DNA of 64,000 nucleotides from Cytobacillus oceanisediminis (GCF_003182355.1 NZ_QGTW01000011.1:62001-126000), one strand, 5' to 3'; shown: positions 16,649 to 25,864, counted from the stretch's first letter. Notes: a model not told the origin generated them from the letters alone. Program-made: numbers and translations.

Positions 16649-18329
16649 CTTTCATAATCTCTTCGATCTTCCTTATGGCCCCTGGCTCTACCTCTTCTAT
16701 AGAAGCAGCAGCCTGTTCCAATGCTGTTTTATACTCATAGCTCCTAAACGAAGACTCCGCTTCTTTAAGGCCTTTATCTATGGATGGATATCTGCTTCTA
16801 TATCTGTTTCCATATTGAATCACTTTCTCTGCAAGAAGAATGGTCTCAATCATTTCATTGGTCGAGTCAGCAGCCTTGTCTACAGTGAGAACTGCCACTT
16901 CTAGATACTGCTGTACAGCCGGGATGTTTAATGGCTTCTCATCCAGCTTCGCCAGCACATTATCTATGCTTTCTTTTGCATCCTGGATCAAATACTTATA
17001 TTCCTGCGAAACACCAGGTACATTGCTTTTAGAAATAAACCTCATGGTCTCAGTAACTTTTTTGGTTAGCTCTTTTACCTTTTCCCTGGCAGACAATTCA
17101 TCTTTTCTTAATGCCTGGAGTTTTTCTGCGAATGCTGTCTGCTCATCCGAGATTTCCTCCAGCTGTTCCTTGACTTCAGCAAGCTCTTCCCTCAAAACAG
17201 TGTGAGGAGCGCTTTGGCTGTTAATCTTATGCTCGAGTACCTCAAACTTTTTAAAGAGCTGGGTTAATTTCTTTTCTAATTGCACCTGAACTTCCAGATC
17301 CTTATCCGAAACATGGTAACTCTGCCGGACAACCGACATTTCTGCTTTCAGATGGCTGTTAATATCTTTGTTATTATACAGCATGTTTCTGGTTGCTTCA
17401 TCCTGCTGGCTTAAGTAGTGTCTTGCATGAACTTCCTTTTCTAGGAGATCGTATAACAGCTCAATTTTGTCTTTGATCTCCTCTACACCTTTCTGGACCT
17501 CAGCAGTCTCTGCCTTGTCAACATAGCCGGCATATTCAGTTACTTCCTGTTCAAGCCGCTCAATTTCTTTATCCATTTGCAAATGATCAAGGATGTAGCC
17601 CTGTTCCAGCATTTCCTTGTATCCATCCTTTAATTCATCCAGCTGGGAAGGAATTTTGGATTGGCACTCCACCATTAAGTTGGGAATAGCCTCCATTTTG
17701 CTTTGGGCATCCTCCAGCAGAACTTTGATCATTAGAAGAGTTTCGCGGGCTTCGAGATAATTGCCCTTTTCTGTTTTCTCATCAAATTCTTCAAACTTCG
17801 CCATCGCCTCATCGAGCTGTTTTTCAAGAATGGTTTCTGCTTTCCCAAATGTATGGCGATGGGCAAGCAGTGATTTTTTGCATTCGCGGTACATATCTTT
17901 TAATTCTTCAATTTCCGCCCTGTTCTTTTCTTCGCTCCCAACAAGCTCATTCAATTCACCAAGCAATTTTTTAATGCTCTCTTCAATTTCGGTTAGACGC
18001 AGTTCGATTTTCTGCTGAATTTCCTGGGCTTTTTTAAACCGGTATTTATCGATATTCTCTTCAGCATCAAATAAATACTCCTCAACATCAGGAAGCTGTG
18101 TTGTTACAATTTCGTCCCACTCATTTCTCCAGCGTTCAAATAATTCCTCAGTTTGGCCTGTCATATTAAGCTTTTTAACCCTTGACATCTCATCGAGAAC
18201 AGGGCGATCAGTTATTTCCATCTTCCATGTTTCAAGCCTGTCAATTTCTTTATAGTGTTTTTTCTTCAAAAAAAGTCCCGTCAGATATAGGCATATAAGT
18301 ATGACTATACCTCCAATTATGTATTCCAT
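16644..18329 (-). CDS. ezrA: Septation ring regulator EzrA
   Basis: Inhibits FtsZ polymerisation away from mid-cell and helps septal and lateral PBP1 positioning. One N-terminal membrane helix (residues 2-22, extracellular N-terminus) is followed by about 535 residues of coiled coil arranged as spectrin-like repeats; KKHYKEIDRLETWKMEI directly follows the membrane helix as in the family. Its 561 residues match B. subtilis EzrA (562). GGGGCTT upstream of ATG 18329 is a modest ribosome-binding site. Confidence 0.97.
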   Translation of the reverse strand: MEYIIGGIVILICLYLTGLFLKKKHYKEIDRLETWKMEITDRPVLDEMSRVKKLNMTGQTEELFERWRNEWDEIVTTQLPDVEEYLFDAEENIDKYRFKKAQEIQQKIELRLTEIEESIKKLLGELNELVGSEEKNRAEIEELKDMYRECKKSLLAHRHTFGKAETILEKQLDEAMAKFEEFDEKTEKGNYLEARETLLMIKVLLEDAQSKMEAIPNLMVECQSKIPSQLDELKDGYKEMLEQGYILDHLQMDKEIERLEQEVTEYAGYVDKAETAEVQKGVEEIKDKIELLYDLLEKEVHARHYLSQQDEATRNMLYNNKDINSHLKAEMSVVRQSYHVSDKDLEVQVQLEKKLTQLFKKFEVLEHKINSQSAPHTVLREELAEVKEQLEEISDEQTAFAEKLQALRKDELSAREKVKELTKKVTETMRFISKSNVPGVSQEYKYLIQDAKESIDNVLAKLDEKPLNIPAVQQYLEVAVLTVDKAADSTNEMIETILLAEKVIQYGNRYRSRYPSIDKGLKEAESSFRSYEYKTALEQAAASIEEVEPGAIRKIEEIMKE

Positions 18330-18675
18330 GATAAAGCCCCCTGTTCTGTTCCCGAGCCGATATGTATATGTATAGGTTTTAATTTAAGTTGGTATTGCAT
18401 ACCCGAAGGCGCTTCCGCATTTCGTATGTTATTTTCAATGTTTTTATGATACCATGTAAACGACATTTTTTGACTATTTATTTCATATTTTTATGAATTA
18501 ATTGAGTTAATCAATCGGTAATTTTTGAGTATGACTGATATTTTTCAAAAGTAAGAGAAATGAAAAAGACATTCGCCTTCTCTTTTTATTGAACAATATG
18601 AGATTCTCAATTACAAACAATTCGCTTTTTATTGCTTATTTCCTTCCTAAATGTAAAAGAAAGGTGATATTCCTT
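18330..18675. other. Gap between ezrA and hisJ
   Basis: About 345 bp between two divergent genes. It is AT-rich, with a weak interrupted inverted repeat CATAC...GTATG near 18400-18430. No confident promoter or ORF; an in-frame extension of hisJ upstream of 18676 (to 18589) lacks a ribosome-binding site. Confidence 0.5.
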
Positions 18676-19470
18676 ATGTTTAAAGACGGCCACATCCATA
18701 CATCATTCTGTCCGCATGGTTCAAAAGACCCTCTGGAAGATTATGTCGAAAAAGCACTGGAGCTTGGCTACCGGGAAATTTCCTTTACTGAACATGCCCC
18801 ATTGCCTAAGGGCTTCGAGGATCCTGCTCCTGCTTCTGACAGTGCTATTAGGCAAGAAGAACTGGAACAATATTTTGAAGAAATTTCAAGGGTCAAAGCG
18901 GCTTATAAAGGGAAAATCAAAATCAATGCGGGGCTTGAGGTAGATTTTATTGAAGGGTTTGAACAGGAAACCCGGAACTTTTTGAATAATGCAGGAAAAT
19001 ATTTGGATGATTCCATCTTATCTGTCCACTTTTTAAAGCATGATAACCAATACGAATGCCTGGACTACAGCCCAGATGTGTTTGGAAAAATGATCGAGCA
19101 ATACGGTTCAATAGAAGCAGTATACAAAAATTACTTCCGTACCCTTCTTTTATCAGTCCGGTCTGATTTGGGTCCGTTTAAACCTAAAAGAATCGGTCAT
19201 ATTACACTGGTTAAAAAATTCCAAAAAAAATATCCCGTTGATAGGGAATTCAGGGAAGAAATTTCGGAGATTCTGGATGCAGTACAAATTCAGGGGTTTG
19301 AACTTGACTATAATGGAGCAGGCTTCTCCAAGCCCCTTTGCAAAGAACCATATCCTCCTGATTGGGCAGCTAAAGAAGCCCTCAAAAAAGGGATTGCACT
19401 TATTTATGGCTCAGATGCGCACCAGGTAAAGGAAATGGGGCAAGGCCGCAGTGTCATGAAATACCTTTAA
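18676..19470 (+). CDS. hisJ: Histidinol-phosphatase, PHP type
   Basis: Hydrolyses histidinol phosphate in histidine synthesis. The PHP-domain metal ligands are visible in DGHIHTSFCPHG at the N-terminus, SFTEHAPLP, GLEVDFIEG, LSVHFL and the C-terminal GSDAHQV. The open frame begins earlier (18589), but ATG 18676 follows GAAAGGTGA and gives 264 residues, close to B. subtilis HisJ (268), with DGHIHT at the expected place. It is not linked to other his genes, as in B. subtilis. Confidence 0.95.
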   Translation: MFKDGHIHTSFCPHGSKDPLEDYVEKALELGYREISFTEHAPLPKGFEDPAPASDSAIRQEELEQYFEEISRVKAAYKGKIKINAGLEVDFIEGFEQETRNFLNNAGKYLDDSILSVHFLKHDNQYECLDYSPDVFGKMIEQYGSIEAVYKNYFRTLLLSVRSDLGPFKPKRIGHITLVKKFQKKYPVDREFREEISEILDAVQIQGFELDYNGAGFSKPLCKEPYPPDWAAKEALKKGIALIYGSDAHQVKEMGQGRSVMKYL

Positions 19471-19497
19471 TTGGTCTTCAACGTTTTTTGGCGGGTT

Positions 19498-20130
19498 TCA
19501 CAACACAGCAGCATATGGTTTTCCTGCATGATGATTGCATAGGACTCCGTCAATCCAATTAAAGATTTCCTTCGTGTATTTTTCTGCGAAGTATTTTTCG
19601 TGAGGAAATACATGCAGCACCTCTGCCATATAATGTGTATTCAAAAATGGCATGGACAGCAGCCCTTTTAATTGGATAATCATATAATTGGCTGAGTGGG
19701 ACCGAAACTCTTTTGTTTTCACTCCGCGTTCCAAAACCTTGCTGAAATAGAATTTTTCCTTAGCCAAATAAGTGGACATAATTTCCCGGACCACTTGTGA
19801 ATCAATCGATATTTCGCGGAGAATGAGCCTAGTCAAATGGCTATTATCAAATTGGTAAGCCATGATATTCTCCGCTATTTTTTTCAAGCTGAGGGCTGCT
19901 CCTTGGTCAATCAGAGAACATCCCTTCTCAATCTCCTGAATATAGCCTTCAAAAAAAGCAGTGAAGCAATATTCAAGTAATCCATGTTTGTTATCAAAGT
20001 AGTAGGATATATTTGCCGGGTTGGTTTTTGCTTTCCCGGCAATATCACGAATGGATGTCCCTGAAAAACCTTTCGTATTAAATAAGGATATGGCAGCCGA
20101 AACAATTGCATCTTTAGAATTTTTCCTCAC
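19498..20130 (-). CDS. refZ: TetR-family regulator of FtsZ, RefZ
   Basis: A 210-residue TetR-type DNA-binding protein. The helix-turn-helix spans about residues 8-50: FSGTSIRDIAGKAKTNPANISYYFDNKHGLLEY. The family name comes from the helix-turn-helix sequence, the length and the position between hisJ and ytsP, exactly where B. subtilis refZ (yttP) lies. RefZ is made at the start of sporulation, binds sites near the origin and influences chromosome capture and Z-ring shift. No terminator is evident between the converging hisJ and refZ. Confidence 0.9.
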   Translation of the reverse strand: MRKNSKDAIVSAAISLFNTKGFSGTSIRDIAGKAKTNPANISYYFDNKHGLLEYCFTAFFEGYIQEIEKGCSLIDQGAALSLKKIAENIMAYQFDNSHLTRLILREISIDSQVVREIMSTYLAKEKFYFSKVLERGVKTKEFRSHSANYMIIQLKGLLSMPFLNTHYMAEVLHVFPHEKYFAEKYTKEIFNWIDGVLCNHHAGKPYAAVL

Positions 20131-20307
20131 CGTTCCCGCCTCGCTTTCTTTCGTTTAAATTCACTTTAATACGCGGATTAGTTGTTATAATTAAACATTC
20201 TTGCTAAAATCGTCTTATCCTTTTTTAAGTTCTCGACAATGTCTTCCTAATTTCCTGTGTTTCTGCCAGCAAATTCACATATTTTTTAGAGAGTAAGGTG
20301 AATAGTG

Positions 20308-20787
20308 ATGTTTAATGTCGAATCATACCGGGGAACCCGTGAAGAAAACTATAAATTAGTAATCAAACAGCTTTCTGCATTGCTTGAAGGAGAAAAGAAC
20401 CAAATAGCCAATCTCAGCAATGCATCCGCGCTGCTCAATCAATTCCTTGACCGTACAAATTGGGTAGGATTTTACCTGATGGAAGGAGGGGAGCTTGTGC
20501 TTGGGCCTTTTCAGGGACTGCCTGCCTGCGTAAGGATTCCACTTGGAAAAGGGGTCTGCGGAACAGCTGCCAAACAAAAGGAAACTCTACGGGTTGAAGA
20601 TGTCCATCAATTCCCTGGACATATTGCCTGCGATGCAGCTTCCGAGTCTGAAATCGTTGTTCCTCTTATCAAAGACGGGAATCTGCTAGGTGTTTTGGAT
20701 ATCGATTCACCTGAAAAAAACCGCTTTGATGAACTCGATCAGGAATACTTAGAAGAATTTACAAAAGTGCTGGTATCTTATCTATAA
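20308..20787 (+). CDS. ytsP: Free methionine-R-sulfoxide reductase (GAF)
   Basis: A 159-residue single GAF-domain enzyme that reduces free Met-(R)-sulfoxide. The three cysteines of the fRMsr active site are present at 74, 84 and 108, in LPACVRI, KGVCGTA and HIACDAAS; the spacings of 10 and 24 match E. coli fRMsr (84, 94, 118). NWVGFYL and VLDIDSP are further family marks. GTG 20305 is also possible, but ATG 20308 is 7 nt after AAGGTG. It converges on the methionine gamma-lyase gene, so two genes of methionine metabolism face each other. Confidence 0.93.
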   Translation: MFNVESYRGTREENYKLVIKQLSALLEGEKNQIANLSNASALLNQFLDRTNWVGFYLMEGGELVLGPFQGLPACVRIPLGKGVCGTAAKQKETLRVEDVHQFPGHIACDAASESEIVVPLIKDGNLLGVLDIDSPEKNRFDELDQEYLEEFTKVLVSYL

Positions 20788-20831
20788 CAAAAAGGAGGTG
20801 TCCCTTCACAGGACATCTCCTTTTTTGACTA
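20786..20831. terminator. Bidirectional terminator ytsP/mgl
   Basis: Stem AAAAGGAGGTGTCC/GGACATCTCCTTTT with one mismatch and T-runs on both sides. Confidence 0.85.
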
Positions 20832-22019
20832 TTAAATCCTATCAAGTGCCTGTGCCAGATCATCGCGGATATCTTCCCATGATTCAAGGCCGACAGAAAG
20901 TCTCAGCAGTGTATCTTCAATCCCCATTCGCTCCCGGGATTCTTGTGGCACAACCGCATGAGTCATGGTAGCCGGGTGCTGGATCAATGTCTCAGCATCT
21001 CCAAGACTCACCGCAATTTTGATTAGCTTTAGCTTATTCATAAATGCCTGGGCTGTTCCTTTATCTCCTTTCAGTGTAAAAGAGATCATTCCGCCTGGTT
21101 TCCTCATTTGTTTTTGGGCGATTTCGTACTCGGGATTATGGCTGTCCCCCGGAAAATAAATTTTCTCAACTTTTGGATGCTTCAATAAATATTCCGCAAG
21201 CTTTTCAGTATTCTCACAATGGCGGTCTAGCCTTACAGCTAGTGTTTTTAATCCCCGGAGGAGCAGCCAGGCATCAAATGGAGATATAATTCCCCCAATA
21301 TCTTTTTGAGTGGTCGTTGAAACTTTATCCAAAAATTCTTTTGGACCTATGACAATCCCTGCTACGACATCCCCATGGCCGCCTATATATTTGGTCGCAC
21401 TGTGAATAACAATATCACAGCCCAGTTCAATCGGATTTTGCAGATAAGGGGAACAGAAAGTATTATCGACTATAACAGGTATCCCTTTCTCTCTCCCTAC
21501 TTCTGCAACCATTTTCAAGTCTACCAGTTTCATTGTTGGATTAATCGGCGTTTCAACATAAATGCAGGCTGTCTCAGGTTTTATTTCCTTCAGAAGCTGT
21601 TCTTTTGTTTCCATGGCGGAAAAATCATGGCTGATTTTATATTTTTCATCCATCATCTCCAGCAAACCAAATGTGCATCCATAAACGCCCTGAGAGCATA
21701 ATATATGATCGCCGGTTTTAGTTAATGCAAATAGCACAGCGGATACCGCAGCCATGCCGGACCCAAAAGCAAGGGCAGATTCCCCCTTCTCAAGGGCTGC
21801 CATTCTTTCTTCAAGCATTTTAACCGTCGGATTGCCAAGACGTGAATAAATATATCCTTCCTCTTCACCGGCAAAGCGCTTTTCGCCTTGCTGTGCAGTT
21901 TCAAATGTAAAAGTTGATGTTTGAAAAATTGGCGGTGCAAGGCTTCCATTGAACATTTCCGAATCATAGCCTTCATGAATGACTTGTGTCTCAAACTTTA
22001 CCTGATGTTTCCTTTCCAT
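20832..22019 (-). CDS. Methionine gamma-lyase (Cys/Met PLP family)
   Basis: A 395-residue fold-type I PLP enzyme of the trans-sulfuration group. The PLP lysine is Lys210 in HSATKYIGGHGD, and YSRLGNPT (58-65) binds phosphate of the neighbouring subunit. Methionine gamma-lyase rather than cystathionine synthase or lyase is suggested by GVYGCTFGLL with Cys115 next to Tyr113, equivalent to Tyr114/Cys116 of the Pseudomonas enzyme, which breaks methionine into methanethiol, 2-oxobutyrate and ammonia. No gene for cysteine or methionine synthesis is adjacent. A perfect cre lies in its leader, consistent with a catabolic role. Function could still be a broader C-S lyase. Confidence 0.85.
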   Translation of the reverse strand: MERKHQVKFETQVIHEGYDSEMFNGSLAPPIFQTSTFTFETAQQGEKRFAGEEEGYIYSRLGNPTVKMLEERMAALEKGESALAFGSGMAAVSAVLFALTKTGDHILCSQGVYGCTFGLLEMMDEKYKISHDFSAMETKEQLLKEIKPETACIYVETPINPTMKLVDLKMVAEVGREKGIPVIVDNTFCSPYLQNPIELGCDIVIHSATKYIGGHGDVVAGIVIGPKEFLDKVSTTTQKDIGGIISPFDAWLLLRGLKTLAVRLDRHCENTEKLAEYLLKHPKVEKIYFPGDSHNPEYEIAQKQMRKPGGMISFTLKGDKGTAQAFMNKLKLIKIAVSLGDAETLIQHPATMTHAVVPQESRERMGIEDTLLRLSVGLESWEDIRDDLAQALDRI

Positions 22020-22036
22020 ATAACTCTCCCTCTCGG

Positions 22037-22051
22037 TGTAAACGCTTTCAA
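22037..22051 (-). promoter_or_regulatory. Perfect cre site in the methionine gamma-lyase leader
   Basis: TTGAAAGCGTTTACA on the minus strand matches WTGNAARCGNWWWCA at all 15 positions. It ends 17 nt before the start codon, just upstream of GAGAGGGAG, so bound CcpA would block initiation or elongation. Confidence 0.75.
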
Positions 22052-22175
22052 TATTTTCTAAAAAAACCTCTCTTTCAGCATATGATAAATGGCTATTTTT
22101 TGAAAGTGTTTTGTTTTGAAAAAAGTAAATATGCCTTTCACAGAAAGAGACTGCCTATTGAATTAGAGGCAGTCC

Positions 22176-24062
22176 CTATATAAATGAATTTTTAGCTGAC
22201 TCGATGACCGCTTTGTTTTTGCCTGAATGCTTTGCAGTATATAATGCTCTGTCTGCTCTCTTAAATAAAGCCGGATAGGAGTCTTTCCGTCCCCTGCTCC
22301 AATAGGAGACTCCACAGGAAATGGTCACTCGAGGATTTGAACTCTCAAATACCTTTTTAACGAGCCTTTCAGCAATGATTGTCCCTGCTGCCAGTGAAAC
22401 AGCCGGAAGGTAAACAGCCAGCTCCTCGCCGCCCCATCTCGCTCCTACATCAGTGCCGCGTATATTTCCATTAATTACATTGGCGACCTGGATAATAACA
22501 TCATCCCCAACCTGATGTCCATATGTATCATTTATCGCTTTAAAATCATCAATATCAATTAGCATAAATGTTCCTTCATGGTCCTCATTCATCGATTGAT
22601 GTATACGGTCGTCCAAATAGCTCCTGGAGTATAGCTTTGTTAAATGATCTGTCACAACCATCTTCTCCAGTTCTTCCCTTAACATTGAATTGGTAAAAGC
22701 TAAAGTGGAATGATGAATCAATGATTGCAGCAGTTTAAAAGTTTCAAATGAAAAATGGTAAGGAGAGCGGTGCATGACTAGCGCAAAACCCTTTAATGCT
22801 CCTGATTGGGTCATTGGCACTGCCATAATGGACTTAAAGTATGAAATCGGCTCCTGGTTTTGCAAGCTAAAATCCCCTATAAAAAGTGATTCCCTCTCCT
22901 TAATAATTTTTTCCTTAATATACCGAATATAGGGATCCGCATTCTTTGTGTGGAAGAAAGAGGTACTCCCATTAATTACATTTGAATTGACACCTTCAGG
23001 AGATATCAGAATAAAACCCGCTTCCTCAGCGTCAAATGAACGCACTATTTGCTCCGACATAAATGTCATCGTTTCCGTCAGGCGCAAATTCGAATTAAGG
23101 CGGTGGGAGGTTTCATTGATTAATTGAAGGTCTGTAATCAGGCGCTTGGATTGCTGATAAAGCTGGGCATTTTCAAGCGCACTCCCTGCTGTATTGGCAA
23201 GCAGCGTGATAAATTCCACCTCATTTTTAGGAAACATCAGGGTATTGGGAGCAATCACCTGCAGGACTCCATAAACCCCCTGTTTCCCTTTCAGCGGGGC
23301 ATAAAGTACAGAGCGCTTTTCCTGAATGGAATCTTCAAATTGGACAGACCCTGTTACATATGCCTGCATGGCTGCGATATTTTCGCTGTCATATTCCAGA
23401 TCCCTAATCGGCAAATCTCCGTGACTATTATTGTCCTGGGACAATAATAGATAATACGTAAAGGTAGGATAAACTTCTTGCAAAGTGTAGATAATTTCCC
23501 CAAGCACCCTATCCATATCCATCGAAGAGTGAAATTTCTCAGTTACACGGTATAGCTGTTTATACCGTTTTTCCTCCGATACAATCTTGGCAAGCCCATG
23601 GGCCTTATCTAAAAATTGTGCGCACTCTCCGCTAAGCTCATGTAAAATATTTTCTGGCAGAAACCTAAAAGAATCCAGTCCCCCTTTGAGGATCATACAG
23701 CCAAGCAATAGGTCACCCTTCATCAATGGAAGGATTAATTCCTCCCCCTGATTCTCTATGCCCGCAATGCGGAGTTCCCTGCTTTCCCTTACCCATGCCT
23801 TTAGGCCATTAAGGGAAATAACAGGCGGCACAGCGCTTGCCTGATCGCTGGTAGAAGCTTTTACAAAAAAATCCTGTTTCCATTCATTGCAGCCATATAA
23901 AATAATTTCTTCCGCACCGGTCAGAGTCTTTATGGCCGAAAGCATTTCATCCAGCAGTTTTTCATAATGAAAGAACCCGTTCTCTGTATCGATAATATCA
24001 AAGAAGCGGCTTTTTAATTTAAAAATGATTTGGCGTTCGAGCGTATCCATCTCCATCATCAC
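22176..24062 (-). CDS. dgcP: GAF-GAF-GGDEF diguanylate cyclase DgcP
   Basis: Makes cyclic di-GMP. Of 628 residues, about 1-160 and 170-470 contain GAF-like sensory regions (YAPLKGKQGVYGVLQVIAPN is a GAF core), and 470-625 is the GGDEF domain: VVTDHLTKLYSRSYLDDR, LIDIDDFKAINDTYGHQVGDDV, and the active-site GGEEL. The inhibitory RxxD site is intact as RGTD five residues before GGEEL. No transmembrane segment is visible, so it is cytoplasmic. B. subtilis DgcP (YtrP) has this place upstream of rpsD and is also soluble and GAF-linked. The start is one of several close ATGs (24062 to about 24050). Confidence 0.93.
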   Translation of the reverse strand: MMMEMDTLERQIIFKLKSRFFDIIDTENGFFHYEKLLDEMLSAIKTLTGAEEIILYGCNEWKQDFFVKASTSDQASAVPPVISLNGLKAWVRESRELRIAGIENQGEELILPLMKGDLLLGCMILKGGLDSFRFLPENILHELSGECAQFLDKAHGLAKIVSEEKRYKQLYRVTEKFHSSMDMDRVLGEIIYTLQEVYPTFTYYLLLSQDNNSHGDLPIRDLEYDSENIAAMQAYVTGSVQFEDSIQEKRSVLYAPLKGKQGVYGVLQVIAPNTLMFPKNEVEFITLLANTAGSALENAQLYQQSKRLITDLQLINETSHRLNSNLRLTETMTFMSEQIVRSFDAEEAGFILISPEGVNSNVINGSTSFFHTKNADPYIRYIKEKIIKERESLFIGDFSLQNQEPISYFKSIMAVPMTQSGALKGFALVMHRSPYHFSFETFKLLQSLIHHSTLAFTNSMLREELEKMVVTDHLTKLYSRSYLDDRIHQSMNEDHEGTFMLIDIDDFKAINDTYGHQVGDDVIIQVANVINGNIRGTDVGARWGGEELAVYLPAVSLAAGTIIAERLVKKVFESSNPRVTISCGVSYWSRGRKDSYPALFKRADRALYTAKHSGKNKAVIESAKNSFI

Positions 24063-24146
24063 CTATCAACCGTTTCAGATCAGGAATTTTTAAATCAATA
24101 AGACTATTATAGCTAGCTAAGATTATTTTTTTCGACAAATTTATGG

Positions 24147-24665
24147 CTATTTCGTATCAATTCGCACAATTTTAATATCTTCTTCAGCAAGTACCAGCCA
24201 AAGCAGGCCATCCTCAGATAAAGAATGGATCTCTTTCGCTTTTGCTCCGCTTGGCAGATTGATTGTATTATCTTTAATATGAAGCGTTTGTCCATCTGCA
24301 GAATCTTCTATTTGATAGGGTGATGAAGCCATTCTAAACCCCTCATCCCTATTCGCCTGCTGAAGGTTCCCGGCAAAATAACGCCAGCCCTTTCCGGTTT
24401 TAACCCAGAAGCCATTCCCTTCCCGATCCGGGGCAAGTTCCTCTGGAGCTAAGCTCAGTTCGGCTGCATAGAGAGTTTTAAACTTAAAGGGCCTTGTTCT
24501 TTCTACTTCAAATACTGCCAGCAGATGCTCGCCATTTTTATATTCATATACAGCTACTCTGGGAGAAACTTCGTTACTGCTTTGTTGAAGAACCAGCACT
24601 ATCGGACCATTAGTCTCAGGCACCTGCTGCATATAAAATCCTGCAGCGGCTATTGAAATAAACAC
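24147..24665 (-). CDS. Unrecognised protein, possibly N-terminally damaged
   Basis: Not recognised. The frame of 172 residues begins with GTG 24665 and a short hydrophobic stretch (FISIAAAGFYM) that looks like the end of a membrane anchor or signal peptide. It then continues as a soluble, beta-rich domain with SPRVAVYEYKNGEHLLAVFEVERTR and EDGLLWLVLAEEDIKIVRID at the C-terminus. A better ribosome-binding site (AGGA-N6) precedes an internal ATG (about 24630, MQQVPETNGP). A terminator-like hairpin (AAAAGCGG-AG-CCGCTTTT, about 24676-24694) lies just upstream, so the original 5' end may be lost. Codon use resembles the neighbours. A decaying gene and an intact short gene are both possible. Confidence 0.55.
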   Translation of the reverse strand: MFISIAAAGFYMQQVPETNGPIVLVLQQSSNEVSPRVAVYEYKNGEHLLAVFEVERTRPFKFKTLYAAELSLAPEELAPDREGNGFWVKTGKGWRYFAGNLQQANRDEGFRMASSPYQIEDSADGQTLHIKDNTINLPSGAKAKEIHSLSEDGLLWLVLAEEDIKIVRIDTK

Positions 24666-24675
24666 TAAAATTTAA

Positions 24676-24700
24676 AAAAAGCGGAGCCGCTTTTCTATTC
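24676..24700. terminator. Short hairpin with T-run
   Basis: Inverted repeat AAAAGCGG/CCGCTTTT separated by 2 nt, directly upstream of the gene at 24147-24665. Its role is unclear because no gene obviously ends here. Confidence 0.4.
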
Positions 24701-24877
24701 TTGTTTCATTCATTATCTGCATATATTCCAATTTTTTCTTCATTATATCATATCTTTCCAAATGACTCTTTAGTTGTTTAATCATTTTACGCAAAAAATA
24801 GCCTAGTCCTTATTTCTCCTATATAATTGCAAATATCGTTTACTAAAACTAAGAGATTAATAATACGCAATAACACC

Positions 24878-24907
24878 TTGACTTATATCCAATAAAAGTT
24901 ATATAAT
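24878..24907 (+). promoter_or_regulatory. Sigma-A promoter of rpsD
   Basis: TTGACT (24878-24883), 18-bp spacer, TATAAT (24902-24907), giving a start near 24914 and a 255-nt leader. Confidence 0.85.
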
Positions 24908-24913
24908 ACTCTT

Positions 24914-25171
24914 TGTGTAAAATATTGCAGCCTATGTGAGCACCTTGATGTACTCATTTTGTTCCTCAACCAGAGCTTTGAAGTTAGTTTTATCTAGCTT
25001 CAGGCGCCATCCGCGACAAGCGGGGGCCTTACGCATTTCTGGGGATGGGGTACTGTGTAACCCTCTGCTGCTAGGGCGAAGGTACATGAAAACAAAATGG
25101 TCATAATTGTTGTGCACATCTGTTTCTGTTTTTATTTTACCAAAATAAAAACACAAAAGGAGGAGTCTTAA
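24914..25171 (+). ncRNA. Structured 5' leader of rpsD (probable S4 autoregulatory leader)
   Basis: The leader is long and GC-rich in an AT-rich gap. Stems visible include CCGC-GACAA-GCGG (about 25009-25021) and GTAC...CCCT-CTGCTGCT-AGGG...GTAC (about 25050-25086). S4 represses its own mRNA through such a leader in B. subtilis; the structure here has not been compared to the published one, so the assignment rests on position, length and folding potential. Confidence 0.6.
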
Positions 25172-25774
25172 ATGGCTCGTTATACTGGTCCAAGCTGGAA
25201 ATTATCCCGCCGCCTTGGAATCTCTCTAAGCGGTACTGGTAAAGAATTAGAAAAGCGTCCTTACGCTCCTGGACAACATGGTCCAAACCAACGCAGAAAA
25301 TTATCTGAATACGGATTGCAATTGCAAGAAAAGCAAAAGCTTCGTCATATGTACGGAGTGAATGAGCGCCAATTCCGTAACTTATTTGATAGAGCAGGCA
25401 AAATGCCTGGTAAGCACGGTGAAAATTTCATGATTCTTTTAGAATCACGTCTTGACAACGTTGTATACCGTTTAGGTCTTGCACGTACTCGCCGTCAGGC
25501 TCGCCAACTTGTTAACCATGGCCACATCATGGTTGATGGAGCTCGTGTTGATATTCCATCATACCGCGTTGCACCTGGTCAAACAATCACACTTCGCGAA
25601 AAATCTCGCAACCTTGACATCGTTAAAGAAGCAATCGAAGTGAACAACTTCGTACCTGACTTCGTATCTTTCGATGCAGACAAGCTAGAAGGAACTTTCA
25701 CTCGTATGCCTGAGCGTTCTGAACTTCCAGCTGAAATCAACGAATCTCTAATCGTTGAATTCTACTCTCGTTAA
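25172..25774 (+). CDS. rpsD: 30S ribosomal protein S4
   Basis: Primary 16S rRNA-binding protein of the small subunit. At 200 residues it matches Bacillus S4: [15 protein letters not shown] at the N-terminus, the S4 RNA-binding domain [25 protein letters not shown] (about 93-117), and ending [16 protein letters not shown] lies 8 nt upstream of ATG. Monocistronic with a strong promoter, a structured leader and a strong terminator. Codon use is visibly biased (CGT, GTT, ACT), as for highly expressed genes. Confidence 0.99.
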   Translation: MARYTGPSWKLSRRLGISLSGTGKELEKRPYAPGQHGPNQRRKLSEYGLQLQEKQKLRHMYGVNERQFRNLFDRAGKMPGKHGENFMILLESRLDNVVYRLGLARTRRQARQLVNHGHIMVDGARVDIPSYRVAPGQTITLREKSRNLDIVKEAIEVNNFVPDFVSFDADKLEGTFTRMPERSELPAEINESLIVEFYSR

Positions 25775-25783
25775 TATTTACTT

Positions 25784-25820
25784 GAAAACTGCCGATATGT
25801 GTCGGCAGTTTTTTTGTTTT
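25784..25820 (+). terminator. rpsD terminator
   Basis: Stem AAACTGCCGA/TCGGCAGTTT followed by TTTTTGTTTT. Confidence 0.9.
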
Positions 25821-25864
25821 AGGCAATAATGAGGTGGAGTTTCTAGAAGCATAACTGAGTAGGA

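Noticed and set aside
16840-17205. Plus-strand ORF of 121 codons
   Set aside because: Antisense of the ezrA coiled coil; Ser-rich composition is the complement of Glu/Lys codons.
24990-25020. Likeness of TCTAGCTTCAGGCGCC in the rpsD leader to repeat family 2
   Set aside because: Only about 16 bp resemble; the rest does not match and the segment can be explained as part of the leader fold.
24932-25156. Minus-strand ORF of 74 codons opposite the rpsD leader
   Set aside because: Lies antisense to the leader, has no ribosome-binding site and no recognisable protein features.
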